Of a stretch of 52,312 nt of DNA, positions 6,400-14,927 are shown in pieces. Each line of letters opens with the position of its first letter. Positions within the stretch are counted from its first letter, which is position 1. Source of the DNA: Hymenobacter sp. ISL-91 (GTDB lineage Bacteria; Bacteroidota; Bacteroidia; Cytophagales; Hymenobacteraceae). The notes beneath the pieces are model-generated. The model was not told the origin of the DNA. It did no database searches and saw only the letters and a program-made list of their open reading frames with translations. A program made the translations under genes and the position numbers. The stretch covers positions 1-52,312 of the forward strand of contig NZ_JAGGPS010000006.1 of the NCBI RefSeq assembly GCF_018613725.1, given 5' to 3'.

Positions 6400-8619
6400 T
6401 TACGCCGCAGTGGCAACCGGCTGCGGGGCGGGCAGCAGTTCGGCGGGGTGAGCCAGGGCCAGCGGCAGGCATACCACAAACTCCGTGTATTCGCCCTCGC
6501 GGCTTTCCACGCTCAGGGTGCCCCGGTGTCCCTTGGTCACAATGTCGTAGCTCAACGACAGGCCCAAGCCGGTGCCTTCGCCGGCGGGCTTGGTGGTGAA
6601 GAAGGGCTCGAACACATGCTGGCATACGGCCGGCGTCATGCCAATGCCGTTGTCGCGCACAACAATACGCACGCTGGTGGGCGTCTGCTGGGTGCGCAGG
6701 CACACTTCGGGCTGGAAGCTGGCCCCCAGCAGCCGCTGCTTTTCGCGGAGGGCGTAAAACACATTGGCCAGCAGATTGAGCAGCACCCGGCACACATCCT
6801 GGGGCACTACCCGCAGCCGGGGCAGCCGGGGGGCCAGGTGCAGGCTGAAGTGCGCGCTGAATCCCGGGTGCTCGGTGCGCCAGCTTTCATAGGCCCGGTG
6901 CAGGCAGTCTTCGGTCAGGGCATTGAGGTCGGTTTCCTGCACCTGGCCGCTGCTGGCGCGCGAGTGCTCCAGCATGCTTTTCACAATGCGGGCCGCGCGG
7001 TGGCCGTGTTGGTTGATGCGCACCTGGTCTTCGCGCAGCTCGGCCAGCAGCTCCGCGCTCAGGGCCCGGCCGCTGGCCGAGAGGGGCTCCTTGTCCAGCC
7101 CGGCCGCCAGCTCGTCGAGCAGCTCCAGGCTCAGGTCGGAGAAGTTGTTGATGAAGTTGAGCGGGTTCTGCATCTCGTGGGCCACGCCCGCCGTCAGCTC
7201 GCCCAGCGAGGCAAGCTTCTCGTGTTGCACCAGCTGCGCCTGGGTGGCCTGCAGCTCGGTCAGGGTTTGATCGAGGTGGTCGCGCTGGGCGGCAATCTGG
7301 TCGTTTTTTTCCTGCAGGCGGCGGTTGCTAGCCTGCTTGAGGTAGATGTTGCGCATCAGCAGCGCCGTTAGCAGCAGTACGCCCCCCAGGCCCGCCAGCA
7401 GGCCGTACACATGCTGGCGCTGGCGGTCGGCTTTTTGGGTCTGGAGCTGGCGGGTTTTGGTAAGCAGCACAATCTGGTTGCGCCGCTTGTCCAGCTCGTA
7501 GCCGTAGCGCAGGGCGCTGGTGCGGCGCTGCGTATCCTCCCCCGAAAGCGTATCGTCGTAGGCCAGCTGCAGCGTCCGGAAGCGGTAGGCCGCCCCGAAT
7601 TTGCGCTGGCTGGCGTAGGTTTCGGCCAGCAGCTGGGCGGCCTCGCGGCTGATTCTGGTGTTGCTGTTGCTGCTGCGCTGGCTGAGTGCCAGGGCCGAAT
7701 GCGCCAGCGCCAGCGTGCTGTCGGGCTGTTGCCGAAGCTGGTAGGCGCGAGCCAGCGCCAGCTGCAGGCCCGGAATGTTGTAACCGTCGTGGTGGGTGCG
7801 CACCAGCTGGCGGGCGCGCTGGCCGTGGGCCAGGGCCTCCAGGGGGTTGCCCAGTCGGCTGTACACTTCGGCCAGGCTTATCTCGGAACTGGCCTCGCCC
7901 TGCTGGTCGCCCTGCTGCCGGTTCAGGCGTAGCGCCTGCTGGTAGCAGCGTAGCGCCCGGGGCCAGTCGTGCAGCATCTGGTACGAGTCGCCGAGCGTAC
8001 TCAGGGCCGTCAGCACCATTTGGTGGTCGGCGAGCTGGCGGCCGATGCGCAGCGTGGCTTTCAGGGCGGGCACGGCTTCGTCGTAATTGCTGGTCTGGTA
8101 GTACGTGGTCCCGATTACCAGCTTCAGGCGGTTCTGGGTTTGCAGGTCGTGGGCGCGCTCGGCCAGGGGCAGGCCGCGCAGGGCCGCTTCCAGCGTTTCA
8201 ATGGGGTTAGACTGCACCATGGCCAGGGTGCTGAGCTCCAGCCAGGCCCGGCTTTCGCCCCGGTAGTGCCCCAGCCGGGCAAACAGCGGCTGCGCCTGCC
8301 GGGCATAGCGGTGGGCCATCGTAAACTGGTTCTGGCGTCGGTACAGGTTGCTGAGCGCCAGCATCGCCTCGCCCTGCCCCACCGAATCGGACAGGGCCCG
8401 GGCCAGCCGCAGGGCCTGGTGGCTTACCTGGATGGCCTGTTCGGCATCGGTGGTTTTCAGGAAATGGGACAGGGCCTGCAGCCGCCGCACGCGCAGGGTA
8501 TCGGGCCGGCGCTGGGTGCGCAGCAGCTGCCGCAGGCTATCGGGGCCGGCCAGTTGGCCGAACACGGGCGGCACTGTTGCCAGCAGGCTTAGCAGCAGGG
8601 CAATCAGGAGGGGTTTCAT
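6400..8619 (-). CDS. TPR-containing sensor histidine kinase
   Basis: A 739-residue orphan sensor kinase. A signal peptide (MKPLLIALLLSLLATVPPVFG) is followed by a long helical TPR region (about residues 30-370; recurring ALxxLGDSY, ALRCYQQAL-type helices) expected in the periplasm. One transmembrane helix (GLLAGLGGVLLLTALL, near 405-420) and a coiled coil with an E/Q-rich linker follow. The dimerisation domain has the phospho-accepting histidine in GVAHEMQNPLNF (near residue 480). The ATPase domain shows the N box (LLNLLANVFYAL), G1 (VRDNGIGM) and G2 (GTGLGLSLSYDI). No receiver domain or adjacent response regulator is present, so the partner is unknown. The order matches the common Bacteroidota TPR-sensor kinases that respond to internal or envelope signals. 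Confidence 0.93.
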   Translation of the reverse strand: MKPLLIALLLSLLATVPPVFGQLAGPDSLRQLLRTQRRPDTLRVRRLQALSHFLKTTDAEQAIQVSHQALRLARALSDSVGQGEAMLALSNLYRRQNQFTMAHRYARQAQPLFARLGHYRGESRAWLELSTLAMVQSNPIETLEAALRGLPLAERAHDLQTQNRLKLVIGTTYYQTSNYDEAVPALKATLRIGRQLADHQMVLTALSTLGDSYQMLHDWPRALRCYQQALRLNRQQGDQQGEASSEISLAEVYSRLGNPLEALAHGQRARQLVRTHHDGYNIPGLQLALARAYQLRQQPDSTLALAHSALALSQRSSNSNTRISREAAQLLAETYASQRKFGAAYRFRTLQLAYDDTLSGEDTQRRTSALRYGYELDKRRNQIVLLTKTRQLQTQKADRQRQHVYGLLAGLGGVLLLTALLMRNIYLKQASNRRLQEKNDQIAAQRDHLDQTLTELQATQAQLVQHEKLASLGELTAGVAHEMQNPLNFINNFSDLSLELLDELAAGLDKEPLSASGRALSAELLAELREDQVRINQHGHRAARIVKSMLEHSRASSGQVQETDLNALTEDCLHRAYESWRTEHPGFSAHFSLHLAPRLPRLRVVPQDVCRVLLNLLANVFYALREKQRLLGASFQPEVCLRTQQTPTSVRIVVRDNGIGMTPAVCQHVFEPFFTTKPAGEGTGLGLSLSYDIVTKGHRGTLSVESREGEYTEFVVCLPLALAHPAELLPAPQPVATAA

Positions 8620-8750
8620 GGCAGTAAGCTCAGGTATTCAGAACGGCGCGGGGCCGGCCACTGCCAGCCCCCAGGCCCCTGAAAAACGGCTGCTGCCGGT
8701 TACCTGTCGTCACCCGGGGCCTGAGTGGCGGTTTGGCCGGCCGGTTTGGC

Positions 8751-9221
8751 CTACCAGTTGGGGTTATGGATAACCCCAACGGTCGTATCGTCGGATGTAA
8801 GCTGTTGGTGTGTCTGGAACCGAATGATGCTCATGGTTATCATGGCCTGGTAACCATCCTGTGCTGAGAGGGGAAGCGCCCAGACAAGGGTTGGAGGAAG
8901 AACTAGTTTCGCACCCTGACTTGTGGCATAGCTAACGGCCGCTGTTACCAAATCGGGCTTGGCCAATGGTAAGTGCCAAATAGTTCGGGTGGCCTGAGTA
9001 GTAAGAAGCTTCGGGTCATCGGTTTTAATGATATATAATTCGACCCCTACGGCTAGCTGGAATATAGCTATAGGCGGCCCTGCCTGCTTGAATGATGCTG
9101 GTAAAATATGATTGTAAAAGCTGACGACTTGCATCCAGGTCGCTGGAGAGGTATATACCTCCCTGATATAGCCGTCGGCAGATTTTGAGTCGTGGGTAGA
9201 GAAGTCAGCGGGGGTGTCCAT
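8751..9221 (-). CDS. Hypothetical protein, low-GC orphan
   Basis: An open frame of 156 residues that I do not recognise with confidence. It has a balanced amino-acid composition, no signal peptide or membrane segment, and alternating strand/helix patterns: FYNHIL, FQLAVGVELYII, WHLPLAKPDLVTAAVSYATSQGAKLV. These loosely recall the beta-alpha-beta-beta-beta units of the VOC (glyoxalase/bleomycin resistance) fold, but the metal ligands cannot be assigned. GC content is clearly lower than that of its neighbours (40-53% in hand-counted 60-base lines), and the upstream stretch is extremely AT-rich, which suggests recent acquisition. The ATG at 9221 is the only clear start. It is not part of an operon, since the histidine kinase begins 130 bases downstream in its own context. 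Confidence 0.6.
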   Translation of the reverse strand: MDTPADFSTHDSKSADGYIREVYTSPATWMQVVSFYNHILPASFKQAGPPIAIFQLAVGVELYIIKTDDPKLLTTQATRTIWHLPLAKPDLVTAAVSYATSQGAKLVLPPTLVWALPLSAQDGYQAMITMSIIRFQTHQQLTSDDTTVGVIHNPNW

Positions 9222-9346
9222 AACGTAGGGAGCAAATTGGCGGGGGGAAGTATTTTCGTTAGGGAATATAAGTTATTTTAAATTATAGTTAAATAAATTA
9301 TAAATAAAGTTATATTTATGGGAATTCGTTATACATAGACCACAGC
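9222..9346. other. AT-rich upstream region
   Basis: The stretch 9252-9325 is almost entirely A and T (for example TTAAATTATAGTTAAATAAA), unlike anything else in the window. It lies directly upstream of the low-GC orphan gene and probably holds its promoter. I could not assign a specific box because many TA-rich matches occur. Confidence 0.5.
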
Positions 9347-9349
9347 AGG

Positions 9350-9457
9350 GCTGTAGCGCGAAGCTCCCGCTTCGCGCATCGTTGCTGACTACCGGACAAT
9401 TTGACTGCCGGACGATTCCGTTCGACGAAGCGCGAAGCGGGAGCTTTGCGCTACAGC
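9350..9457. repeat. Long hairpin repeat (CTGTAGCGCGAAGC type)
   Basis: Two 28-base arms (9350-9377 and 9430-9457) are reverse complements with one mismatch, separated by 52 bases. Each arm itself contains a small palindrome, GCGAAGC...GCTTCGC. It does not share sequence with the REPs or with the CATGCTGAGC hairpins. It may be a miniature element or a bidirectional transcription barrier between two minus-strand genes. Confidence 0.8.
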
Positions 9458-9546
9458 ACCAGTCGCAAACCTTCGTTTAGTGCCGCTGCTTGTGGCTGAA
9501 TAGTGTGGAGCAGTACCATGCCGGGTGCCCAGCCTGCTGGCTTAAG

Positions 9547-9987
9547 CTAACGCGCGGCCCACTCGGCCAGGAGCGCGGGCACCTGGGGGGCGTCGTCGGT
9601 GAGCCAGTAAAGGGCCGTTTCGGGGTCGTCGAAATACTGCGAGTCGAAGCCGATGGCAGGCTGCACCAGGTCGTGGAGGGCATCGATGGCCAGCTGGTGG
9701 TAGGTCTGGTGGCTGCCAACAATAAGCACCAGCCGTTCGAGCGGCATAGCCAGCAGGGCAGGCATGAAGTGCGCACCCAGCCACAGCTCGTCGTACACTG
9801 TCAGTAAGGGCACAGTGCGCATATCGATGAGCAGGCGGCGAACGGTATGCGCGCGGGCCAGTGCCAGCAGGGCCGTTACATCGGGGCGGCGCAGTGCCGG
9901 TTCGGTACTCACCCGGTATTCTACCCGCAACAAGCCCGATTCCGCATCGGTTTGCAGGCAGAAAGCAGGAATATACTGATGTAGCAT
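9547..9987 (-). CDS. STAS-like single-domain protein (hypothetical)
   Basis: A 146-residue soluble protein without motifs of an enzyme. The pattern of a strand (LRVEYRVS), a helix over an invariant-looking hydrophobic core (LLIDMRTVP), then LVLIVGS and a final helix ending in YFDDPETALYWLTD resembles stand-alone STAS/SpoIIAA-like proteins common in Hymenobacter relatives. The protein at 32064-32480 has the same size and end pattern (FDFDEADAALAWVL), so the two are probably distant paralogs. The ATG at 9987 is preferred to a TTG at 10017. The gene is monocistronic, with a TAnnTTGC box 75 bases upstream. Its partner and function are unknown. Confidence 0.65.
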   Translation of the reverse strand: MLHQYIPAFCLQTDAESGLLRVEYRVSTEPALRRPDVTALLALARAHTVRRLLIDMRTVPLLTVYDELWLGAHFMPALLAMPLERLVLIVGSHQTYHQLAIDALHDLVQPAIGFDSQYFDDPETALYWLTDDAPQVPALLAEWAAR

Positions 9988-10415
9988 GCGTCGGGATTTT
10001 TCAGAAGCAGCCCGCAAGTGGCCCGTAAAACCGATAGCAAAGGCCGGCTACCTGCAAAGCAGCAAGTTAGGCGCGTAGCAAGCTAACTGAAAGAACTGGT
10101 TCTGGCCCGATGCAGGCAACATAGCGACGAAACCCGGGTTTTACCGATTAAACCAGCAATAGCTACCCGCATGGCGAACACACATCCGGCCGGTTACGTA
10201 TGCCGGTAGTGCCCTGGCTTGCCCCGGTATAGCGGGTTTGCGAACGATGTACCCATTGTGCTGTAGAGACGCAGTATTTCGCGTTTCCTTGTTGAACGGC
10301 CGTGCCGCATACCAACCGTTAGCCACGACGCGACGCAGACTATTGCGTTTCTGCAACAGGGCATACCCTTCGCCAAACCGCCACAGTACACCTTCTTCTC
10401 CTTCGTTTCTGCCCT
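9988..10415. other. Intergenic region between divergent genes
   Basis: This 428-base gap separates the minus-strand STAS-like gene from the plus-strand molybdenum hydroxylase operon. No convincing gene is seen. It holds a TAACTTGC box on the minus strand (10062-10069) and, at 10261-10287 and 10330-10359, two imperfect inverted arms (CTGTAGAGACGCAG and its diverged complement). These look like a decayed copy of another hairpin element. The hydroxylase promoter must lie here, but I could not place it. Confidence 0.5.
10062..10069 (-). promoter_or_regulatory. Candidate -7 box (TAACTTGC)
   Basis: On the minus strand TAACTTGC lies 75 bases upstream of the STAS-like gene. It fits the TAnnTTGC variant also seen before yebC, bioB and the UMF1 transporter. 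No TTG at the usual spacing is visible. Confidence 0.35.
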
Positions 10416-11036
10416 ATGCCTGGCCCTACTACTCCTGCGCCGCTCAATCCCGACGGTTCGCGCCGCACCTTTATGAAACAGGCCGGCGGCTTTCTGGGGC
10501 TGGCCCTGGCCCCGCCCTTCCTCAGCCAGGCCGAGCGCCTGACGGCCCTCTCGAAGAAGGTGGAAGGCGTATCGACCATCAGCCTGAAAGTAAACGGCAC
10601 CGTGCGCGCCATCCGGGCCGAGCCCCGCGTAACGCTGCTCGACGCCCTGCGCGAGTACCTGGACCTGACGGGCTCCAAAAAAGGCTGCGACCATGGCCAG
10701 TGCGGCGCCTGCACCGTGCTCGTAGATGGCCGCCGCGTAAACAGCTGCCTCACGCTGGCCGTGATGAGCCAGGGCAAGGAAATAACCACCATTGAGGGGC
10801 TGGCTAAAGAGGGCGGCGAGCTGCACCCCATGCAGGCCGCCTTCCTCAAGCACGACGGTTTCCAATGCGGCTACTGCACCCCGGGCCAGATTATGTCGGC
10901 CGTGGCCTGCGTGCAGGAGGGCCACGCCGGCTCCGAAGCCGAAGTACGCGAGTGGATGAGTGGCAACCTGTGCCGCTGCAGCGCCTACCCCAACATCACA
11001 GCCGCCATTCTGGAGGCCAAGGGCCAGATGGGGTAG
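10416..11036 (+). CDS. 2Fe-2S subunit of PaoABC-like molybdenum hydroxylase
   Basis: The small electron-transfer subunit of a xanthine dehydrogenase-family enzyme, 206 residues. A twin-arginine motif (SRRTFMK, residues 15-21) followed by a hydrophobic stretch marks Tat export, as in PaoA (YagT) of E. coli. Cysteines 91, 96, 99 and 111 (C-x4-C-x2-C-x11-C) bind the plant-type cluster, and C151, C154, C186 and C188 (CGYC ... NLCRC) the second, hydroxylase-type cluster. It is the first gene of the operon: the FAD and molybdopterin subunits follow in order, neither with its own signal, so the complex is probably carried out by this subunit. The ATG at 10416 gives the full Tat leader. A long hairpin repeat separates it from the next gene. 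Confidence 0.93.
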   Translation: MPGPTTPAPLNPDGSRRTFMKQAGGFLGLALAPPFLSQAERLTALSKKVEGVSTISLKVNGTVRAIRAEPRVTLLDALREYLDLTGSKKGCDHGQCGACTVLVDGRRVNSCLTLAVMSQGKEITTIEGLAKEGGELHPMQAAFLKHDGFQCGYCTPGQIMSAVACVQEGHAGSEAEVREWMSGNLCRCSAYPNITAAILEAKGQMG

Positions 11037-11046
11037 GGGAGGACTA

Positions 11047-11216
11047 TTTTCAGCAGTGTAAAAGAACGTCATGCTGAGCGAAGGCGCAGCCGCAGTCGAA
11101 GCATCTCTACCGCTTCGTTGCCACACCAACATTCACGTCAGGAGTAGCGCTGCGGTAGAGATGCTTCGACTGCGCTCCGCTTCGCTCAGCATGACAGTTC
11201 TTTTACGCTGCTAAAA
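11047..11216. repeat. Long hairpin repeat (CATGCTGAGC family, copy 1)
   Basis: Near-complementary arms of roughly 65 bases enclose a short centre. The arms contain TCATGCTGAGCGAAGG, GTCGAAGCATCTCTACCGC and their complements, and extend to a TTTTCAGCA/TGCTAAAA end pair. It lies between the first two genes of the molybdenum hydroxylase operon, so a transcript through the operon would carry a large hairpin here. Confidence 0.9.
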
Positions 11217-11271
11217 CCAGCCACCACCACCCGCCTACCCCTCATCCAACCCTCCCCCAGACCCTACTACC

Positions 11272-12258
11272 ATGAATAACTTCTCCTATATCCAGGCCGA
11301 TAAAGCCAAGGAGGCCACGGCCGCCAAGCGCGACGATAAGTCGGCGGCCTTTATTGCCGGCGGCACCACGCTGCTCGATTTGATGAAGCTCAATGTGGAA
11401 AACCACGGCCAGCTGATTGACGTGAATATGCTGCCCTTCCGGGGTATTGAAATGACCAAAGACGGCCTGCGCATCGGGGCGCTGGAACGCATGAGCGAGG
11501 TGGGCGCGCATCCGCTGGTGAAGGAGAACTTCCCGGCCGTGTCGGAGTCGCTGCTGCTGGCGGCTTCTGCCCAGCTGCGCAACATGGCCAGCATTGGGGG
11601 CAACGTGCTGCAGCGCACCCGCTGCGGCTACTTCCGCGACACGGCGTTTCCGTGCAACAAGCGCGAGCCCGGCACCGGCTGTCCGGCCCTGGAAGGCGAC
11701 AACCGCAACCTGGCTATCCTGGGCACCAGCGAAACCTGCATTGCCACCAGCTACCCCGGCGACCTGGCAGTAGCTCTCATTGCCCTCGATGCCGTGCTGA
11801 CGCTGGAAAATGCCAAAGGCAAGCAGCGGCAGGTGCCCATCACGAAGTTTTACCTGCTACCCGGCACCACGCCCCAGCGCGAAACTGTGCTCGAAGCCGA
11901 CGAGCTGATTGTGGCCGTAACCATTCCGCAGACCGCGGCGGCGCGCAAGTCGAAGTACCTGAAAGTGCGCGACCGGTCGTCGTATGCCTATGCGCTGGTA
12001 TCGGCGGCGGTGGGGCTGGAAGTGCAGGGCGGTACCGTTCGGGCGGCCCGCGTGGCGCTGGGCGCAGTAGGCGCCCAACCCTGGCGCTGCTTCGAGGTCG
12101 AAAAGGCCCTGGTAGGCCAGCCGGCCACCGAGGCCACGTTCAGGGCCGCGGCCGAGCTGGCGTTACGCGGCGCCAAGCCGCGCGAGCACAACGCCTACAA
12201 GATAGAAATGGCGAAGAATACGCTGGTACGGGCCTTAAGCGAGGTAGCGTCGGTGTAG
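11272..12258 (+). CDS. FAD and 4Fe-4S subunit of PaoABC-like molybdenum hydroxylase
   Basis: The medium subunit that passes electrons to or from FAD, 328 residues. The FAD-binding loop AGGTTLLDLMK is at residues 29-39, the second flavin motif SIGGNVLQRT near 107-116, and a CO-dehydrogenase flavoprotein C-terminal domain follows. Four cysteines at 118, 128, 137 and 156 (RCGYFRD, PCNK, GTGC, ETC) match the extra 4Fe-4S cluster known in E. coli PaoB, which ordinary xanthine dehydrogenases lack. No signal peptide. The stop codon TAG (12256-12258) lies within the GTAG foot of the REP at 12255, so the C-terminus may have been set by repeat insertion. It ends about where the family ends. Confidence 0.92.
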   Translation: MNNFSYIQADKAKEATAAKRDDKSAAFIAGGTTLLDLMKLNVENHGQLIDVNMLPFRGIEMTKDGLRIGALERMSEVGAHPLVKENFPAVSESLLLAASAQLRNMASIGGNVLQRTRCGYFRDTAFPCNKREPGTGCPALEGDNRNLAILGTSETCIATSYPGDLAVALIALDAVLTLENAKGKQRQVPITKFYLLPGTTPQRETVLEADELIVAVTIPQTAAARKSKYLKVRDRSSYAYALVSAAVGLEVQGGTVRAARVALGAVGAQPWRCFEVEKALVGQPATEATFRAAAELALRGAKPREHNAYKIEMAKNTLVRALSEVASV

Positions 12259-12340
12259 GGGCGGGGCTTAGCCCCACCCGCCGGTGAACAGAATCGTTGA
12301 AGCGGCGCGAACGGCGGGCGGGGACAAGCCCCGCCCCTAC
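12255..12340. repeat. Inverted REP pair inside the hydroxylase operon
   Basis: A plus-oriented REP (12255-12289, slightly altered stem) and a minus-oriented REP (12309-12340) are joined by a short spacer with GAAGCGGCGCGAAC. It fills most of the gap between the FAD and molybdopterin subunit genes, and its GTAG supplies the stop codon of the first. Confidence 0.85.
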
Positions 12341-12390
12341 GTCGCCCTGACATCCTCCGCGCTCCTCTGCGGGAAACCAATCTGAATCAA

Positions 12391-14715
12391 ATGGAAACCA
12401 ACCAGAAAGAAAACGCGCCCACCAACGTAGTCGGTAAACCCCTGGACCGCGTAGACGGCCCGGCCAAGGTAACCGGCGCGGCCCGCTACTCGGCCGAAAT
12501 AAGCGTGCCCGGCACCGTGCATGGAGTGCTTAAAACCAGCACCATCGCCAAGGGCCGCATCACCGGCATCGATACTTCGCGGGCCGCCAAGGAGCCGGGC
12601 ATACTCAACATATTCACTCACGAAAACCTGCCCAAGCCGGCCAAAACGCCCAAGCAGATTGAGAAGTGGCGGGCAGCCCAGAGCTACCTGCCCATGCAGG
12701 ACAACCAGATTCAGTATGCCGGCCAGCCGGTGGCGCTGGTGGTGGCCACCACGCTGGAAGCAGCTACCCAGGCGGCGGCCCTCATCCGGGTAACCTACCA
12801 GGCCGAAACGCCCATCGACTCCTACCACGACCCCAAGGCCGAGCTGTTCGACCCCCAGAAAATCCAGCAGGGCAAGAAGGACGGCCACGTGGTGCGCGGC
12901 AACCCGCAGCAGGCCTACAACGGCGCGGCCGTGAAGCATGAGGCCACCTACGTACACGCCATCAACCACCACAGCCCCATGGAGCCGGCCGCCACGCTGG
13001 CTGTGTGGGAGGGGGCCGATAAGCTGACGGTGTACGAGGCCAGCCAGAACGTAACCATGCACCAGGGCAACCTGGCCGAGCTGCTGGGCATGCCCCGCGA
13101 GCAGATTCGGGTGGTGACCAAGTACATCGGGGGCGGTTTCGGCTGCAAGGGCTCGTTTTGGCCCCACACCATTCTCACGGTGCTGGCGGCCCGGGCCGTA
13201 AACCGGCCGGTGAAACTGGCTCTTACACGCCAGCAGATGTTTACCGGCGTTGGCCACCGCGAAGATCAGGAGCAAACCCTGAAGATGGGCGCTACGGCCG
13301 AAGGCAAGCTGGTATCGATAGTACACACAAAGAAAGCCACCACCTCGCCCTGGGACAACTACACCGAGTCGAATGGCAAGGTGATGGACATGCTGTATGC
13401 CTGCGAGAATTACTCGACGGTGTACGAGCTGGCGCGGGCCAACGTGATGACGTCGGTGTGGATGCGTGCCCCCGGCGAGGCGCCCGGTTCGTTCGCGCTG
13501 GAGTCGTCGATGGATGATCTGGCCAACCAGCTCAACCTCGACCCGCTCGAAATCAGGCTGCGCAACTACGCCGACTACGACCACAGCAACGGCAAGCCCT
13601 GGAGCAGCAAGAGCCTGAAGCAGTGCTACACTCGCGGCGCCGAGCTGTTTGGCTGGAGCAAGCGCAACCCCAAGCCCGGCCAGACGCGCCGGGGCAAGCT
13701 GCTAGTGGGCCACGGCATGGCCTCGGCTACTTACCCGGTGCACAGCTCGCAGGGCACGGCTCGCGTACGGCTATTCGCCGATGGCCACGCCGTAGTGGAA
13801 GCCGGCGCCACCGACCTGGGCACCGGTACCTACACCGTCATGACACAGGTTTCGGCCGACGCGCTGGGCTTGCCGCCCGAAAAAATCCGCTTCGAGCTGG
13901 GCGATACGCGCCTGCCTACGGCTCCTGGCTCGGGCGGTTCGGTGGCGGCCGGCACAGTGGCTTCCTCCATTATGGCCGCCGCTGAAGACGTGTGGGATAA
14001 GGTGGTAAAAATGGCGGTGGCCGATAAAAAGTCGCCGCTGTACAAGGCCAAACCCACCGATGTGAAAGTAGAGCTGGGCCGTATGTTCCTCAGCAAAGAC
14101 CCCAAGAAGGGCGAGACGCTGCTGGCGGCTCTGGGCCGTAGCGGCCAGCCCGATATCGAGGGCAGCGGTACCGGTAAGTACGGGGCTGGCTACGAGGAAA
14201 AGAACTTCGGCCAGAACGGAGCCAACCAGAACGACGACAAGCAAAAGCCAGGCGGCCATTCCATGCACTCGTTCGGGGCGCACTTCTGCGAAGTAGAAGT
14301 TGACCCCGACTTGGGCACGATTCGCGTGACGCGCTGGGTGGGCGTGCACGGCGCAGGCACCGTGCTCAACCTGAAAACTGCTACCAGCCAGATGACCGGC
14401 GGCGCCATCTACGGCATCGGGGCGGCCCTGATGGAGGATACGTTCCGCGACCCCAACTTCGCCCGCTACACCAACGCCGACCTGGCCGGCTACCACGTTC
14501 CCGTCAACGCCGATATTCCTAACATTCAGGTGGAATTTGTGCCCGAAACGGACCCCTACATCAACTATCTGGGCGTAAAAGGTATTGGCGAGCTGGGCAT
14601 GGTAGGAGTGGCCGCCGCTGTGGCCAATGCCGTGTTCAACGCCACCGGCCGCCGCCTGCGCAGCCTCCCGATGACGCCCGATAAGGTACTGGAAGCCCTG
14701 CGGCTGCCAGCGTAG
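12391..14715 (+). CDS. Molybdopterin-binding catalytic subunit of PaoABC-like hydroxylase
   Basis: The large catalytic subunit (774 residues) of a molybdenum hydroxylase, probably oxidising aldehydes or N-heterocycles in the periplasm. Aldehyde oxidase a/b hammerhead domain: residues about 15-135. Molybdopterin-contact motifs: GGGFGCKG (near 248), RAPGEAPGSF (near 357), ATDLGTGTYTV (near 473) and GSGGSVAAGT (near 513). The active-site glutamate is in KGIGELGMVG (near 735). The RAPGE motif resembles PaoC rather than bacterial xanthine dehydrogenase. No signal peptide, consistent with co-export by the Tat leader of the small subunit. It is followed by the XdhC-type chaperone and a cytidylyltransferase gene, which suggests a molybdopterin cytosine dinucleotide cofactor. 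The substrate cannot be told from sequence. Confidence 0.93.
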   Translation: METNQKENAPTNVVGKPLDRVDGPAKVTGAARYSAEISVPGTVHGVLKTSTIAKGRITGIDTSRAAKEPGILNIFTHENLPKPAKTPKQIEKWRAAQSYLPMQDNQIQYAGQPVALVVATTLEAATQAAALIRVTYQAETPIDSYHDPKAELFDPQKIQQGKKDGHVVRGNPQQAYNGAAVKHEATYVHAINHHSPMEPAATLAVWEGADKLTVYEASQNVTMHQGNLAELLGMPREQIRVVTKYIGGGFGCKGSFWPHTILTVLAARAVNRPVKLALTRQQMFTGVGHREDQEQTLKMGATAEGKLVSIVHTKKATTSPWDNYTESNGKVMDMLYACENYSTVYELARANVMTSVWMRAPGEAPGSFALESSMDDLANQLNLDPLEIRLRNYADYDHSNGKPWSSKSLKQCYTRGAELFGWSKRNPKPGQTRRGKLLVGHGMASATYPVHSSQGTARVRLFADGHAVVEAGATDLGTGTYTVMTQVSADALGLPPEKIRFELGDTRLPTAPGSGGSVAAGTVASSIMAAAEDVWDKVVKMAVADKKSPLYKAKPTDVKVELGRMFLSKDPKKGETLLAALGRSGQPDIEGSGTGKYGAGYEEKNFGQNGANQNDDKQKPGGHSMHSFGAHFCEVEVDPDLGTIRVTRWVGVHGAGTVLNLKTATSQMTGGAIYGIGAALMEDTFRDPNFARYTNADLAGYHVPVNADIPNIQVEFVPETDPYINYLGVKGIGELGMVGVAAAVANAVFNATGRRLRSLPMTPDKVLEALRLPA

Positions 14716-14747
14716 CCTATGCTGAAGAGCAAATATATCAGCCCGAC

Positions 14748-14867
14748 GTAGGGGCGGGGCTTGTCCCCGCCCGCCGTTCGCGCCACTGCCACGGTACTCG
14801 TTCAACGACAACCGTTCAACGGCGGGCGGGGGCAACCGCAGGACAGCGCAGCTAAGCCCCGCCCCTA
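14748..14867. repeat. Inverted REP pair with expanded second member
   Basis: A plus-oriented REP (14748-14779), the GTTCGCGCCACTG spacer, two 14-bp units and a minus-oriented REP (about 14813-14867). The loop side of the second REP is enlarged by roughly 20 bases (GGCAACCGCAGGACAGCG), so it has lost the compact hairpin. It lies between the molybdopterin subunit and XdhC genes. Confidence 0.8.
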
Positions 14868-14927
14868 CACCGTGCTTGTAACTTGAGTTATCCTAACGAA
14901 AAGCTAACAGCCAACAGCTCAAAAGAC

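Noticed and set aside
8751..9221. Assignment of the orphan as a glyoxalase/VOC enzyme
   Set aside because: Only a loose strand/helix resemblance; no metal ligands could be placed.
11272..12258. Ordinary xanthine dehydrogenase FAD subunit
   Set aside because: The four cysteines at 118, 128, 137 and 156 match the PaoB 4Fe-4S site, which such subunits lack.
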